From NCBI RefSeq assembly GCF_002770725.1, contig NZ_NQVN01000008.1:124001-188000 (forward strand): a stretch of 64,000 nt of DNA, in the 5' to 3' direction. The notes under the pieces are model-generated. The model saw only the letters and a program-made list of their open reading frames with translations. It did not search any database and was not told where the DNA came from. The position numbers and the translations under genes were made by a program. How positions within the stretch are numbered: the stretch's first letter is position 1; each line of letters begins with the position of its first letter. Source of the stretch: Pleomorphomonas carboxyditropha. GTDB taxonomy: Bacteria; Pseudomonadota; Alphaproteobacteria; Rhizobiales; Pleomorphomonadaceae. Positions 37,551-46,287 of this stretch are shown in pieces.

Positions 37551-39039
37551 GGCACGGCCGCCCATGGTGCTGACGGCGAAGCATCGCGGTGCCGCGCGCC
37601 TTGCCCATGTCGACGCACCGGCGGCGCGGCTCGGCCTGCAGCCGGGGCTCGGTCTTGCCGACGCGCGCGCCCGCGTGCCTGGCCTCGACGTGCGCGCCGC
37701 CGACCCCGAGGCCGATGCCGCCTGCCTCGACCGGCTGTGCGACTGGGCGCAGCGCTATACGCCGCTCGCCGGCCGCCGCGTCGGCACGTCGTCCATCGAC
37801 CCGGAGTTTCCCTATCCCGAGGATTTCACGCTGGTGCTCGACATCGCCGGCTGCGCCCATCTGTTCGGCGGCGAGGAGGCGCTGGCCGCCGACATGGCGC
37901 GGCGGCTCGAACGGCAGGGCCTGACGGTCACCATCGGCATCGCCTCGACCATCGGCGCCGCCCATGCCCTGGCCGCCTTCGGACGCGGCGGATTGCTTCG
38001 GATCGGCGACGAGCGGTGGGCGCTGGCCGACCTGCCGGTGGCGGCGTTGCGGCTCGACGCGGCCACCGTCGACGGGCTCACCCGCGTCGGCCTGAAGCGC
38101 GTCGGCGACCTCGTGGACGGCCCGCGCGCGCCGCTCACCGCCCGCTTCGGCCGCGCGCCGCTCGTCCAGCTCGACCGGGCGCTGGGGTTCGCCGAGGAGG
38201 CTTTCTCGCCGCGGCTGCCGGTCGCCCCCTATTGCGCCGAGCGGCGCTTCTTCGAGCCGATCGTCCGCGAGGAGGACGTGCGCGCCGTCGCCCTGTCGCT
38301 GATCGGCGCGCTGGCCGGGCGGCTGGAGGCGGCGGGCGAGGGGGCGCTGCGTCTCCGCCTCAGCCTGTGGCGCGTCGACGGCGCTCTCACCCACATCGAG
38401 GCGGGCCTCAGCCGGCCGAGCCGCGACGCGGCGGTGATGGGGGACATTCTCTGCCGCCGGCTCGACGGTCTCGCCGAGGAGTTCGACGCCGGCTACGGCT
38501 TCGACTGCATCACCGTCGCCGTCACCGAGGCGAGCCGCCGCGACGCCGAGGCGCTGTCGCTCGCCGGTCCCGATGCGGCGCTGGAGCTGACGCGCTTCGT
38601 CGACCGGGTCGGCGCCCGCATCGGCCGCGGCCGGGTGCGCCGCCTCGCGCCGCACGAGAGCTACATCCCCGAACGGGCGAGCCGCGCCGTGCCGGCCCAT
38701 ATGGCGGGGGAGGGCGCCTTCCCGGCGGCCGGGACGCTGCCCGGCGATCCGCCGGAGCGGCCGATCCGCCTGTTCGCCCGGCCGGAGCCGGTGGAGGCGC
38801 TGGCCTCGGTGCCGGACGGTCCGCCGCTCCGCTTCCGCTGGCGGCGCGTCACGCACGAGGTGAAGCGCGCCGAGGGGCCGGAGCGGATCGCCGGCGAATG
38901 GTGGCGGCAGGAGGCGCCGACGCGCGACTATTTCCGCGTCGAGGACGCCGAGGGCCGGCGCTTCTGGATGTTCCGCGAAGGTCTCTTCGAGGTCGAGACC
39001 CTTCATCCCCGCTGGTTCGTGCACGGGCTGTTCGCATGA
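37396..39039 (+). CDS. imuB: ImuB, catalytically inactive Y-family polymerase
   Basis: Y-family DNA polymerase relative that acts as the hub linking ImuA, the beta clamp and DnaE2. The 547-residue protein has the family palm/fingers pattern (RYLVAWLPHLATDRLVRLDR, TLVLDIAGCAHLFGGEEALA, TVTIGIASTIGAAHALAAFG). The catalytic acidic pair of true Y polymerases is not evident. A helix-hairpin-helix follows (VDGLTRVGLKRVGDLVDG), with a long C-terminal tail ending RDYFRVEDAEGRRFWMFREG. Translation starts inside imuA, implying coupling. A strong inverted repeat separates it from dnaE2. Confidence 0.93.
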   Translation: MSNPSEPRASGIEPKHPAPWRSRYLVAWLPHLATDRLVRLDRQRSSPSAPAEARPPMVLTAKHRGAARLAHVDAPAARLGLQPGLGLADARARVPGLDVRAADPEADAACLDRLCDWAQRYTPLAGRRVGTSSIDPEFPYPEDFTLVLDIAGCAHLFGGEEALAADMARRLERQGLTVTIGIASTIGAAHALAAFGRGGLLRIGDERWALADLPVAALRLDAATVDGLTRVGLKRVGDLVDGPRAPLTARFGRAPLVQLDRALGFAEEAFSPRLPVAPYCAERRFFEPIVREEDVRAVALSLIGALAGRLEAAGEGALRLRLSLWRVDGALTHIEAGLSRPSRDAAVMGDILCRRLDGLAEEFDAGYGFDCITVAVTEASRRDAEALSLAGPDAALELTRFVDRVGARIGRGRVRRLAPHESYIPERASRAVPAHMAGEGAFPAAGTLPGDPPERPIRLFARPEPVEALASVPDGPPLRFRWRRVTHEVKRAEGPERIAGEWWRQEAPTRDYFRVEDAEGRRFWMFREGLFEVETLHPRWFVHGLFA

Positions 39040-39053
39040 GGAAGCTCGGCTCA

Positions 39054-39199
39054 CCCCTCTCCCTGGTCCCTCCCCCACAAGGGGGGAGGGGACGATGGGA
39101 GTTGCCGACCCATTTTCCGAGCAAGTCGAGCCTTCCAGTCGTGGGTAGACCCAAGCTGCGTCCCCTCCCCCCTTGTGGGGGAGGGACCAGGGAGAGGGG
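39054..39199. repeat. 40-bp perfect inverted repeat between imuB and dnaE2
   Basis: Arms at 39054-39093 and 39160-39199 are exact reverse complements (starting CCCCTCTCCCTGGTCCCTCC), separated by 66 bp. The whole sits in the 205-bp gap of the SOS operon. In RNA it would form a very stable hairpin. The C-rich arms look like a dispersed repeat or a miniature transposable element. Confidence 0.92.
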
Positions 39200-39244
39200 T
39201 AGCGGGGGCGAAAATCGGCACCATAAGAGCCTTCGGGGGCGATC

Positions 39245-42200
39245 ATGACCGCCTATGCCGAGCTTGCCGCCGCCACCAACTATTCCTTCCTGCGCGGCGC
39301 CTCCCATCCCCTGGAGATGGTGGGAACCGCGGGGCACCTCAAATATGCCGGCATCGGCATCGCCGACCGCAACACGCTGGCCGGTGTGGTGCGCGCCCAT
39401 GTGGCGGCCAGGGAATACGGCGTGCGGTTCGCCGTCGGCACCCGCCTCGTCTTCACCGACGATACGCCCGACCTTCTCGCCTATCCCGAGGATCGCGCCG
39501 CCTATGGCCGGCTCTGCCGCCTGCTCACCACCGGTAATCATCGGGCGAAGAAAGGCGATTGCATCCTGACGATCGCCGATCTCCTGGAATTCTCGGAGGG
39601 CCTCCGGCTGATCGCCGTGCCGCCGCGCCGCCTCCTGCCGGCCTTCGGCGAGCAGGTGAAGCGGCTCGCCGCCGATCTGGCCGGCCGGCTCTGGCTCGGC
39701 ATCACCATGCCGCGGCTCGGCAACGACCGGCGGCGGCTGGCCGGCCTCGCGGCGCTGGCGAGGGCGGCCGGCCTCAAGCCGATCGCCCTCGGCGATCCGC
39801 TCTATCACGTTCCGGACCGGCGGCCGCTGCAGGATATCGTCACCTGCATCCGCGAGCACGTCACCATCGATACCGCCGGCTTCCGCCTCGAGCAGAATGC
39901 CGAACGCCACCTCAAGCGGCCGGAGGAAATGGAGCGGCTGTTCGCCGATCTGCCGCAGGCGGTGAGCGAGACGGTGCGCTTTCTCGACGGGCTCGATTTC
40001 TCGCTCGATGAACTCAAGTACGAGTATCCCCACGAGGCTTTCGAGGACTATGCCTCGGCGGCCGAAGCGCTGGTGGCGCTGGTCGAGGAGGGGGTGAAAC
40101 GGCGCTTTCCGGAGGGCGTCGACGAGAAGACCAGGGAGGTCATCGCCCACGAGCTCGCCATCATCGCCGGCAAGCAATACGAGCCTTATTTCCTCACCGT
40201 CTACGACATCGTCCGCTTCGCCCGGTCGCAGGACATTCTCTGCCAGGGGCGCGGCTCGGCCGCCAATTCCGTCGTCTGCTATTGCCTGGGGATTACCGAG
40301 GTCGATCCCGTGCGCGGCGACCTGCTGTTCGAACGCTTCATCTCGACCGAGCGCGACGAGCCGCCGGACATCGACGTCGATTTCGAGCATGGCCGGCGCG
40401 AGGAGGTGATGCAGTATATCTATAAGCGCTACGGCCGCGAGCGGGCCGGCATCGCCGCCACCGTGATCACCTATCGCGGCCGCAGCGCCGTGCGCGAGGT
40501 GGGCAAGGTGTTCGGCCTCACCGACGACGCGGTGACGGCGCTGTCCGGTTCGGTCTGGGGCTCGCCCCGCGGGCTGAAGGACGACGATGCCATCCGCACT
40601 GGCTTCGACCCCACCGAGACGCGGCTCGCCATGGTACTGAAATACGCCCGCGAACTCTCCGGCTTTCCGCGCCATCTCAGCCAGCACGTCGGCGGCTTCG
40701 TGCTGACGGCGGGCCGGCTCGACGAGGCCGTGCCGATCGGCAACGCCGCCATGGCGGACCGCACCTTCGTCGAATGGGACAAGGACGATCTCGATGCGCT
40801 CGGCATGCTGAAGGTCGACGTGCTCGCCCTGGGCATGCTGACGGCGCTCGCCAAGGCGCTGAAGCTGCTCGACCAGCACTATGATCGGCAGTGGACGATC
40901 GCCAGCCTGCCGCCCGAGCGGAAGGCGGTCTACGCCATGATCCAGCGCGCCGACACGCTCGGCGTCTTCCAGATCGAGAGCCGGGCGCAGATGAGCATGC
41001 TGCCGCGCCTCAGGCCGGCCAATTTCTACGATCTCGTCATCGAGGTGGCGATCGTCCGGCCCGGCCCCATCCAGGGCAACATGGTGCATCCCTATCTCAG
41101 GCGCCGGCAGGGCCTCGAAAAGCCGAAATATCCCGAGCCATCGCCGCTGCATGGCCGGAAGGACGAACTGGAACAGGTGCTGGGCAAGACCTTGGGCGTG
41201 CCGCTGTTCCAGGAGCAGGCGATGCGCATCGCCATCGTCGCCGCCGGCTTCACGCCGGGCGAGGCCGACCAGCTCCGGCGGGCCATGGCCACCTTCCGCC
41301 GCATGGGCACCATCGGCAACTTCCGCGCCAAGATGGTGGAGGGCATGGCCGGGCGCGGCTACGACCGCACCTTCGCCGAGAACTGCTTCCGGCAGATCGA
41401 GGGCTTCGGCGACTACGGCTTTCCCGAGAGCCATGCGGCGAGCTTCGCGCTGCTGGTCTACGCCTCGGCCTTCATCAAGTGCTATTACCCGGATGTGTTC
41501 GCCGCCTCTCTGCTCAATGCCCAGCCGCTCGGCTTCTACGCCCCGGCGCAGATCGTCCGCGATGCGCGCGACCATGGCGTCACCGTGCGGCCGCCGGATA
41601 TCAACCTTTCGCAGTGGGACGCGACGCTGGAGCCCGGTGCGCCGGACGTGAAGCCGCACCCGCGTCATGCGTCGATGGCGAAGTGGATCCAGACGACGCA
41701 TGCCGTCCGCCTCGGCTTCCGCGAGGTGAACGGCCTCAAGGAGGCGGATGGGCTGATGATCGCCGAACGGCGGGGCAGGGGGTATGATTCCATCCGCGAC
41801 GTCTGGCTCCGCACCGGCCTGCCGAGCCAGACGCTGGAGCGGCTGGCCGACGCCGATGCCTTCGCCTCGCTCGGGCTCAGTCGCCGCGACGCGCTCTGGG
41901 CGGTGCGCGGCCTCGGCCGGTCCGGCGACAAGGACGACCTGCCGCTGTTCCTGGCAGCCGGAGAGGCCGGGCGTGAGATCGAGCCGGACATGCACCTGCC
42001 GCCGATGCCGCCCGGCGAGGAAGTGGTGATGGACTATCGTCACCTTCGCCTGTCGCTGCGCGACCATCCGGTGAGCTTCCTGCGCTCTCATCTCGACCGC
42101 CTGCGGGCCATGCCTTGCGACGACCTGACGCGCACCGCCGACGGCCGCCGCGTCACCGTGGCCGGCCTCATCGTGGTGCGCCAGCGGCCGGGCACCGCCA

Positions 42201-42601
42201 AGGGCACCATTTTCCTGACGCTCGAGGACGAAAGCGGCATCGCCAACATCGTCGTCTGGGCCAAGGTGTTCGAGGCGCATCGGGCCATCGTGCTGGGTTC
42301 GCGCATGGTGTCGGTGACCGGCCGCATGCAGGCGGAGAGCGGCGTCATCCACGTGGTCGCCGACCGCATCGTCAACCTGACGCATCTGCTCGGCCATCTC
42401 GCCGCCGACGATGTGGCGACGGCGCTGACGCCGCCCGGCGAGGCGGTGCGCGCCACCGACAAGGGCGGCAACCTGCCCGATCCCGTCGGCCGGCCGCCGC
42501 TGTCGGCCAACGCGCCGCTGCCGCTTGAACCGGAGGTGGCCGCCGACCTCGACGTTCCCGCCCGGGCGACGCGGCACGTGCCGGCGCGGCGGCGAGCGTG
42601 A
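39245..42601 (+). CDS. dnaE2: Error-prone DNA polymerase DnaE2
   Basis: C-family DNA polymerase III alpha-type enzyme specialised for translesion synthesis, 1118 residues. The N-terminal PHP domain (1-280) starts YAELAAATNYSFLRGASHP. The polymerase core includes ILCQGRGSAANSVVCYCLGI and the catalytic aspartates in PDIDVDFEHGRREEV (about 375-390), plus FQIESRAQMSMLPRL. A helix-hairpin-helix/OB region follows (VTVAGLIVVRQRPGTAKGTI, about 980). The first His-containing motif of PHP begins YAELAAATN rather than F-x-x-L-H-x-H-S, the usual DnaE2 difference. It is the third gene of the LexA-controlled cassette. The start uses GGGGGCG upstream of ATG 39245. Confidence 0.96.
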   Translation: MTAYAELAAATNYSFLRGASHPLEMVGTAGHLKYAGIGIADRNTLAGVVRAHVAAREYGVRFAVGTRLVFTDDTPDLLAYPEDRAAYGRLCRLLTTGNHRAKKGDCILTIADLLEFSEGLRLIAVPPRRLLPAFGEQVKRLAADLAGRLWLGITMPRLGNDRRRLAGLAALARAAGLKPIALGDPLYHVPDRRPLQDIVTCIREHVTIDTAGFRLEQNAERHLKRPEEMERLFADLPQAVSETVRFLDGLDFSLDELKYEYPHEAFEDYASAAEALVALVEEGVKRRFPEGVDEKTREVIAHELAIIAGKQYEPYFLTVYDIVRFARSQDILCQGRGSAANSVVCYCLGITEVDPVRGDLLFERFISTERDEPPDIDVDFEHGRREEVMQYIYKRYGRERAGIAATVITYRGRSAVREVGKVFGLTDDAVTALSGSVWGSPRGLKDDDAIRTGFDPTETRLAMVLKYARELSGFPRHLSQHVGGFVLTAGRLDEAVPIGNAAMADRTFVEWDKDDLDALGMLKVDVLALGMLTALAKALKLLDQHYDRQWTIASLPPERKAVYAMIQRADTLGVFQIESRAQMSMLPRLRPANFYDLVIEVAIVRPGPIQGNMVHPYLRRRQGLEKPKYPEPSPLHGRKDELEQVLGKTLGVPLFQEQAMRIAIVAAGFTPGEADQLRRAMATFRRMGTIGNFRAKMVEGMAGRGYDRTFAENCFRQIEGFGDYGFPESHAASFALLVYASAFIKCYYPDVFAASLLNAQPLGFYAPAQIVRDARDHGVTVRPPDINLSQWDATLEPGAPDVKPHPRHASMAKWIQTTHAVRLGFREVNGLKEADGLMIAERRGRGYDSIRDVWLRTGLPSQTLERLADADAFASLGLSRRDALWAVRGLGRSGDKDDLPLFLAAGEAGREIEPDMHLPPMPPGEEVVMDYRHLRLSLRDHPVSFLRSHLDRLRAMPCDDLTRTADGRRVTVAGLIVVRQRPGTAKGTIFLTLEDESGIANIVVWAKVFEAHRAIVLGSRMVSVTGRMQAESGVIHVVADRIVNLTHLLGHLAADDVATALTPPGEAVRATDKGGNLPDPVGRPPLSANAPLPLEPEVAADLDVPARATRHVPARRRA

Positions 42602-42667
42602 CGACGATTTCTGCATGCATCCTGGCAACGGAACGGGTAAAGCGAAGCTCATGGTGTGAGGACGGAC

Positions 42668-43303
42668 ATGCTGGGCTACGACTTGGCGCACTGGGCGACC
42701 TTCTTCGCGGCGGCCTTCCTGCTGAACGTGTCGCCGGGGCCGGACATCGCCTTCATTCTCGGGCACACGGCGCGCGGCGGCCGCCGGCAGGGGCTGGCCG
42801 CCATGCTCGGCCTGTGGGCCGGCGCCTTCTGCCATGTGCTGTTCGCCGCCATCGGCCTGTCGGCCATCGTCGCCACCTCGGCCGCCGCCTTTGCGGCGGT
42901 GAAATGGGCCGGCGTCGCCTATCTCGCCTTCCTCGGCGTCAAGGCCTTGCGGTCGAAGGCGAGCGCTTTCGACGTTGGCAAGGCGCGGGACGAAAGCCGC
43001 CTGCCGGCCGTCTTCCTGCAAGGCATGCTGGTCGACATCCTGAATCCCAAGGTGGCGATCTTCTTCCTCGCCTTCCTGCCGCAATTCGTGGTCGACGGCG
43101 CCGGGCCGCTGCCTTGGCAGCTCCTGCTGCACGGCGTGCTGATCATTGCCGTCGCCGCCATCGTCGAACCGCTGGTGGTGCTCGGCGGCGCCTGGCTGAC
43201 GGCGCGGCTGCGCTCCAGCGCCCGGCTGGCCCTGTGGCTCGATCGCTCGCTGGGCGCGCTGTTCCTCGGCCTCGCGGCAAAGCTCGCCGCCTTGCAGCGC
43301 TGA
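42668..43303 (+). CDS. LysE/RhtB-family amino-acid exporter
   Basis: Inner-membrane exporter of amino acids or related compounds, 211 residues, with six predicted membrane segments. The family signature FLLNVSPGPDIAFILGHTAR lies at the end of TM1 and GLWAGAFCHVLFAAIGLSAI in TM2. GMLVDILNPKVAIFFLAFLP is the conserved NPK loop near residue 135. ATG 42668 was chosen because AGGA lies six bases before it; GTG 42656 is in frame too. The substrate (Lys, Thr, homoserine or other) cannot be told. Confidence 0.92.
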   Translation: MLGYDLAHWATFFAAAFLLNVSPGPDIAFILGHTARGGRRQGLAAMLGLWAGAFCHVLFAAIGLSAIVATSAAAFAAVKWAGVAYLAFLGVKALRSKASAFDVGKARDESRLPAVFLQGMLVDILNPKVAIFFLAFLPQFVVDGAGPLPWQLLLHGVLIIAVAAIVEPLVVLGGAWLTARLRSSARLALWLDRSLGALFLGLAAKLAALQR

Positions 43304-43441
43304 GAGGTTCAGCTCGCCGCCCGCGTCGCTTCGGTCGGTGCATTCGCGCCGTCGCCCAGGGCATGCTATCATGGGACGACACGGAAGAGACCGCCGCGCC
43401 TTCTCCCAGCCGCCGGCGGGATTCGGCAAGGAGGGTGTGCC

Positions 43442-43951
43442 ATGACGCCTGCCGCGCTCTATTGGTTGTTCGCGCTCGCCTTCACGGTTCACAATATCGA
43501 GGAAGGTCTGTTCCTGCCGGCCTATGCGGCCGACGAATCGCGTCTTGCCGGTCGGGTGACGCCGTTCGCTCTGCGCTTTACCCTGGTGATACTGACCGCC
43601 GTCCTATGCGGCATTGCCGCCTTTGCGGCGGCGGGCAACCATTACGCCATCGAGCTTCTGGCCGGTTTCGCCGCCGTCATGGTGGTCAATGCGATGGTTC
43701 CGCACCTGACGCTCACCGTGGCCTTCCGCCGCTACGCGCCGGGCACCGGCACCGCGATTTGCCTCGTGGTGCCGCTGTCTCTGCTGGTCATCGTCAATGG
43801 CTTGGCAGCCGGCGTGCTCACCGGACGAAGCCTGCTTGTCACGGCGATAGCGGTTGCCGTGACGCTGCTTGTCGCCATTCCCCTGCTGTTCTGGGCCGGG
43901 CATGTCGCCGAACGCCGGTTGCCCTGGCTGTCGGCCAATGGAGCAACTTAG
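43442..43951 (+). CDS. HXXEE-domain membrane protein
   Basis: Membrane protein of 169 residues with about five hydrophobic segments. It carries the family's namesake motif His-x-x-Glu-Glu at residues 17-21 (VHNIEEGLF) in the first helix. NAMVPHLTLTVAFRRYAPGT is the second conserved element, with Asn and His facing the membrane. Function is unknown; the paired His/Glu suggest metal or proton handling. A ribosome site AAGGAGG precedes the ATG. It stands 138 bp after the LysE gene and probably forms its own unit. Confidence 0.85.
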   Translation: MTPAALYWLFALAFTVHNIEEGLFLPAYAADESRLAGRVTPFALRFTLVILTAVLCGIAAFAAAGNHYAIELLAGFAAVMVVNAMVPHLTLTVAFRRYAPGTGTAICLVVPLSLLVIVNGLAAGVLTGRSLLVTAIAVAVTLLVAIPLLFWAGHVAERRLPWLSANGAT

Positions 43952-43978
43952 CTCTTCGCCTAACTGCTTTCCGCAGGC

Positions 43979-44025
43979 TTGACAAACCGCCCTGCGGGAT
44001 TGCCCTAATTGCGAATGCATTGCAA
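43979..44025 (+). promoter_or_regulatory. Flavodoxin promoter and possible iron-response box
   Basis: TTGACA (43979-43984) is a good -35. The dyad TTGC-N9-GCAA with an internal AATGCATT (44009-44025) resembles Fur/Mur-type boxes of alphaproteobacteria. Flavodoxins are often iron-repressed, so iron control is plausible; no clear -10 was identified. Confidence 0.35.
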
Positions 44026-44089
44026 CCGCATTTAGGCTTCATCCAAGGTCGAAGCCGGACGGCTCCACCGCAGCAGAGAGGAAAATGAA

Positions 44090-44572
44090 ATGACCGTTCA
44101 CGTGATCTATGGGTCGGACTCCGGCCGCACCAAAGCGGCCGCCGGCAAGATCGCCGCCAAGCTTGACGGCAAGGTCATCAACATTAAGGACGCGACGGTG
44201 GCCGACTTCGAAGGCTGCGATTTCCTGGTCCTGGGTTCGCCCACCTATGACGAGGGGAATTTGCAGGCTGATTGGGCGGACGGCGTCGATGTGCTCGCCG
44301 AAGCCGATCTCACCGGCAAGAAGGTGGCCCTGTTCGGCCTTGGCGATCAGGCCACCTACCCGGATAACTTCGTCGATGCCCTTGGCACGCTTTACGATGC
44401 GGTGGTGGAGCGGGGCGCCGAGGTGGTCGGCTTTACCGACACCAAGGGCTACGAGTTCGAAAGTTCGACGGCGGCCCGCGACGGCCAGTTCGTCGGCCTC
44501 GTCCTCGACCAGGACAACCAGGCGGGCAAATCCGAGAAGCGGATCGCGGCATGGACCAGCCAGATCCTGTGA
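44090..44572 (+). CDS. fldA: Flavodoxin (long-chain type)
   Basis: FMN-binding electron carrier that can replace ferredoxin, 160 residues. The phosphate-binding loop is IYGSDSGRTKAAA (6-18), with Ser in place of the usual first Thr. FMN-contacting loops are VLGSPTYDEGNLQADW and FGLGDQATYPDNFVDALG, and the ~20-residue insertion of long-chain flavodoxins is present (FTDTKGYEFESSTAA). A GAGG site precedes the ATG. It overlaps the DUF2023 gene by 22 bp, a pairing seen elsewhere, suggesting a joint role in electron transfer. No nitrogenase genes are in the window. Confidence 0.94.
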   Translation: MTVHVIYGSDSGRTKAAAGKIAAKLDGKVINIKDATVADFEGCDFLVLGSPTYDEGNLQADWADGVDVLAEADLTGKKVALFGLGDQATYPDNFVDALGTLYDAVVERGAEVVGFTDTKGYEFESSTAARDGQFVGLVLDQDNQAGKSEKRIAAWTSQIL

Positions 44573-44955
44573 TCTCGGTCAGCGGCCGCATCGTCAACCA
44601 CTCGCTCTACGAGTTGGACAAGGGCGTGCGGCAACTGTTCATGCTGACCGTCTCCTGGGCGGACCTGCCGGGCGTCGTCGCCCGGCTGGGTGCCGAGCGG
44701 GTGGACCATTACGTCCACCGGCTCAACGACAGCCGCGTCAACCTGTTCTTCGGACGGCCGGCGCTGGTGGAGACGGTCCGCCGCTTCGTCGACAAGCCGC
44801 TTTGCGAGCTGACGGCGGAGGAGGATTTCATGCTCGGCGCTCTGCTCGGCTATGATCGCGAGCAGCAATGCCGGCGCTATCTCGAACGCACGGCGACCGC
44901 CGAGCATCGGGACCATGCCGCCGGAGCGGCGGCCTCCCCCGTTTCCCTGTGCTGA
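44551..44955 (+). CDS. DUF2023 family protein (flavodoxin partner)
   Basis: A 134-residue soluble protein of the DUF2023 family, which from memory is typically found next to flavodoxin genes. The diagnostic N-terminus is GRIVNHSLYELDKGVRQLFM and a second conserved part is NLFFGRPALVETVRRFVDKP, then LTAEEDFMLGALLGYDREQQ. Its start lies inside fldA, so translation should be coupled. Its role is unknown; modulating the flavodoxin or its partner protein is a reasonable inference. The transcript ends in repeat copy 4. Confidence 0.85.
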   Translation: MDQPDPVISVSGRIVNHSLYELDKGVRQLFMLTVSWADLPGVVARLGAERVDHYVHRLNDSRVNLFFGRPALVETVRRFVDKPLCELTAEEDFMLGALLGYDREQQCRRYLERTATAEHRDHAAGAAASPVSLC

Positions 44956-44966
44956 CATAACATTTT

Positions 44967-45064
44967 AGATCGTCCTGCGTCCTGACGGACGCAAGATGAC
45001 GATCTCATTCCCTATTGTCGCATCGGATCTTCCGAAAACCGGATTCCACTTTTCGGTCCGATGA
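44967..45064. repeat. Two-palindrome intergenic repeat, copy 4 (RIME-like)
   Basis: Inverted relative to copies 1 and 2: hairpin B first (44967-45005, AGATCGTC/GACGATCT with GCGTCC/GGACGC), then palindrome A (45020-45064, GCATCGGA ... TCCGATG). It begins 11 bp after the DUF2023 stop and ends one base before the cidB stop, so it separates two convergent units. Confidence 0.88.
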
Positions 45065-45065
45065 C

Positions 45066-45800
45066 TTAGCCGCCGAGGAACGACGCGGCCAGCGGCACCA
45101 GCACGGCCGTCATCAGGCCGTTGAGGCTCATGGCGACGCCGGCGAAGGTGCCGGTGAGCGGATGCACCTGAAAGGCGCGGGCGGTGCCGACGCCGTGGGC
45201 GGCGAGACCAACCGCGAAGCCGCGCGCTCGGCGATCTTCGATGCGCAGGAGGTTCAGGAGCGGCGTCGCCATCACCGCGCCGACGATGCCGGTGGCGACG
45301 ACGAGGATCGCCGTCAGCGACGCATCGCCCCCCACCGACTGTGAGATGCCCATGGCGACGCCCGAGGTGGCCGATTTCGGCAGGGACGAGATGGTGATCA
45401 TCGCCGGCAGGTCGAAGACGGCGGCGCAGACGATCACCGAACCGATGGTGGCGATCGACCCCACGAGGAGGGCGGCGACGATCGGCACCAGCGAGCGCAT
45501 GACGACCCGCCGGTTCTCGTAGAGGGGCAGGGCGAGGGCCACCGTGGATGGTCCGAGCAGGAAATGGATGAAATAGGCGCCATCGAAATAGGTCTGGTAG
45601 GGCGTGCCGCTGGCCACCAGGATCACGCCGATCACCCACACCGAGTGCAGCACGGGATTGGCGAGCGGGTTGCGCTGCACCAGCAGGGACAGCCGGTCGG
45701 CGATCGCATAGACGCCGAGGGTCAGCGTCAGCCAGAGCAGCGCGCCGCCGGAAAGATGCGCCCACAGGCCATCCATCGCATTGAGGCCCGGGCCGGTCAT
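45066..45800 (-). CDS. cidB: CidB/LrgB-family membrane protein
   Basis: Integral membrane protein of the CidB/LrgB family, 244 residues, about seven membrane segments. Family hallmarks are VLHSVWVIGVILVASGTPYQ (NP...GTPY region), FLLGPSTVALALPLYENRR, SLPKSATSGVAMGISQSVGG and GLAAHGVGTARAF. These proteins act with CidA/LrgA in holin-like control of murein hydrolases, and some relatives export glycolate or pyruvate. The start overlaps the cidA stop by four bases (ATGA). ATG 45779 is a possible second start. Confidence 0.92.
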   Translation of the reverse strand: MTGPGLNAMDGLWAHLSGGALLWLTLTLGVYAIADRLSLLVQRNPLANPVLHSVWVIGVILVASGTPYQTYFDGAYFIHFLLGPSTVALALPLYENRRVVMRSLVPIVAALLVGSIATIGSVIVCAAVFDLPAMITISSLPKSATSGVAMGISQSVGGDASLTAILVVATGIVGAVMATPLLNLLRIEDRRARGFAVGLAAHGVGTARAFQVHPLTGTFAGVAMSLNGLMTAVLVPLAASFLGG

Positions 45801-46183
45801 TCCTGATGCTCCGGGGGCGCCGGAAACCAGCGCGAGACGAAGCGGAAGGTGAAGGCCGTGACGGTGATCGAGAAGGCGGTGGTCACCAGGATGATGGTGA
45901 GAACGCCGAGCACGTTGGCCTCGAGGATGCCGAGGCGCTGGACGATGCCGACGCCGGCCGGCACGAACAACAGCGCCATCTGCTGCACCAGCGTCTCGCA
46001 GGTCTTGTCGATTTCCTCGCTGCGCAACGAGAAGGGCAGCCATTGCCAGCGGTCGCGCATCAGGAAGAAACCGAACAGCAGCACCAGCCCCACCACGGGA
46101 GCCGGCACCGGCAAATGCGTCAGATAGGCGAAAATTTCACCGATGAGCTGGCAGAGCAGCACCACCGCAAGTCCGACGATCAT
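45797..46183 (-). CDS. cidA: CidA/LrgA-family holin-like protein
   Basis: Small membrane protein with four helices, 128 residues. The family pattern is GLAVVLLCQLIGEIFAYLTH, LPVPAPVVGLVLLFGFFLMR (P-x-P-x-x-V-x-G-x-x-L), LLFVPAGVGIVQRLGIL and LGVLTIILVTTAFSITVTAF. It works as a pair with the CidB/LrgB protein encoded directly behind it. No LytTR or LytS-type regulator is adjacent. Confidence 0.92.
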   Translation of the reverse strand: MIVGLAVVLLCQLIGEIFAYLTHLPVPAPVVGLVLLFGFFLMRDRWQWLPFSLRSEEIDKTCETLVQQMALLFVPAGVGIVQRLGILEANVLGVLTIILVTTAFSITVTAFTFRFVSRWFPAPPEHQE

Positions 46184-46287
46184 GGGAGACCCTTAGGACA
46201 GGTTTGAACGTGGCTTCCGAATAGTCGACCTTGCCGGTCTCGTCCAATGCGTAGTGCGCGACGCAGCCGCGCGCCTCGGACCACAGG

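Noticed and set aside
38849-43492. 1547-codon open frame on the minus strand opposite dnaE2 and imuB
   Set aside because: Spans several certain plus-strand genes and a noncoding inverted repeat, and is Arg/His/Gly-rich with no domain; an artefact of high GC.
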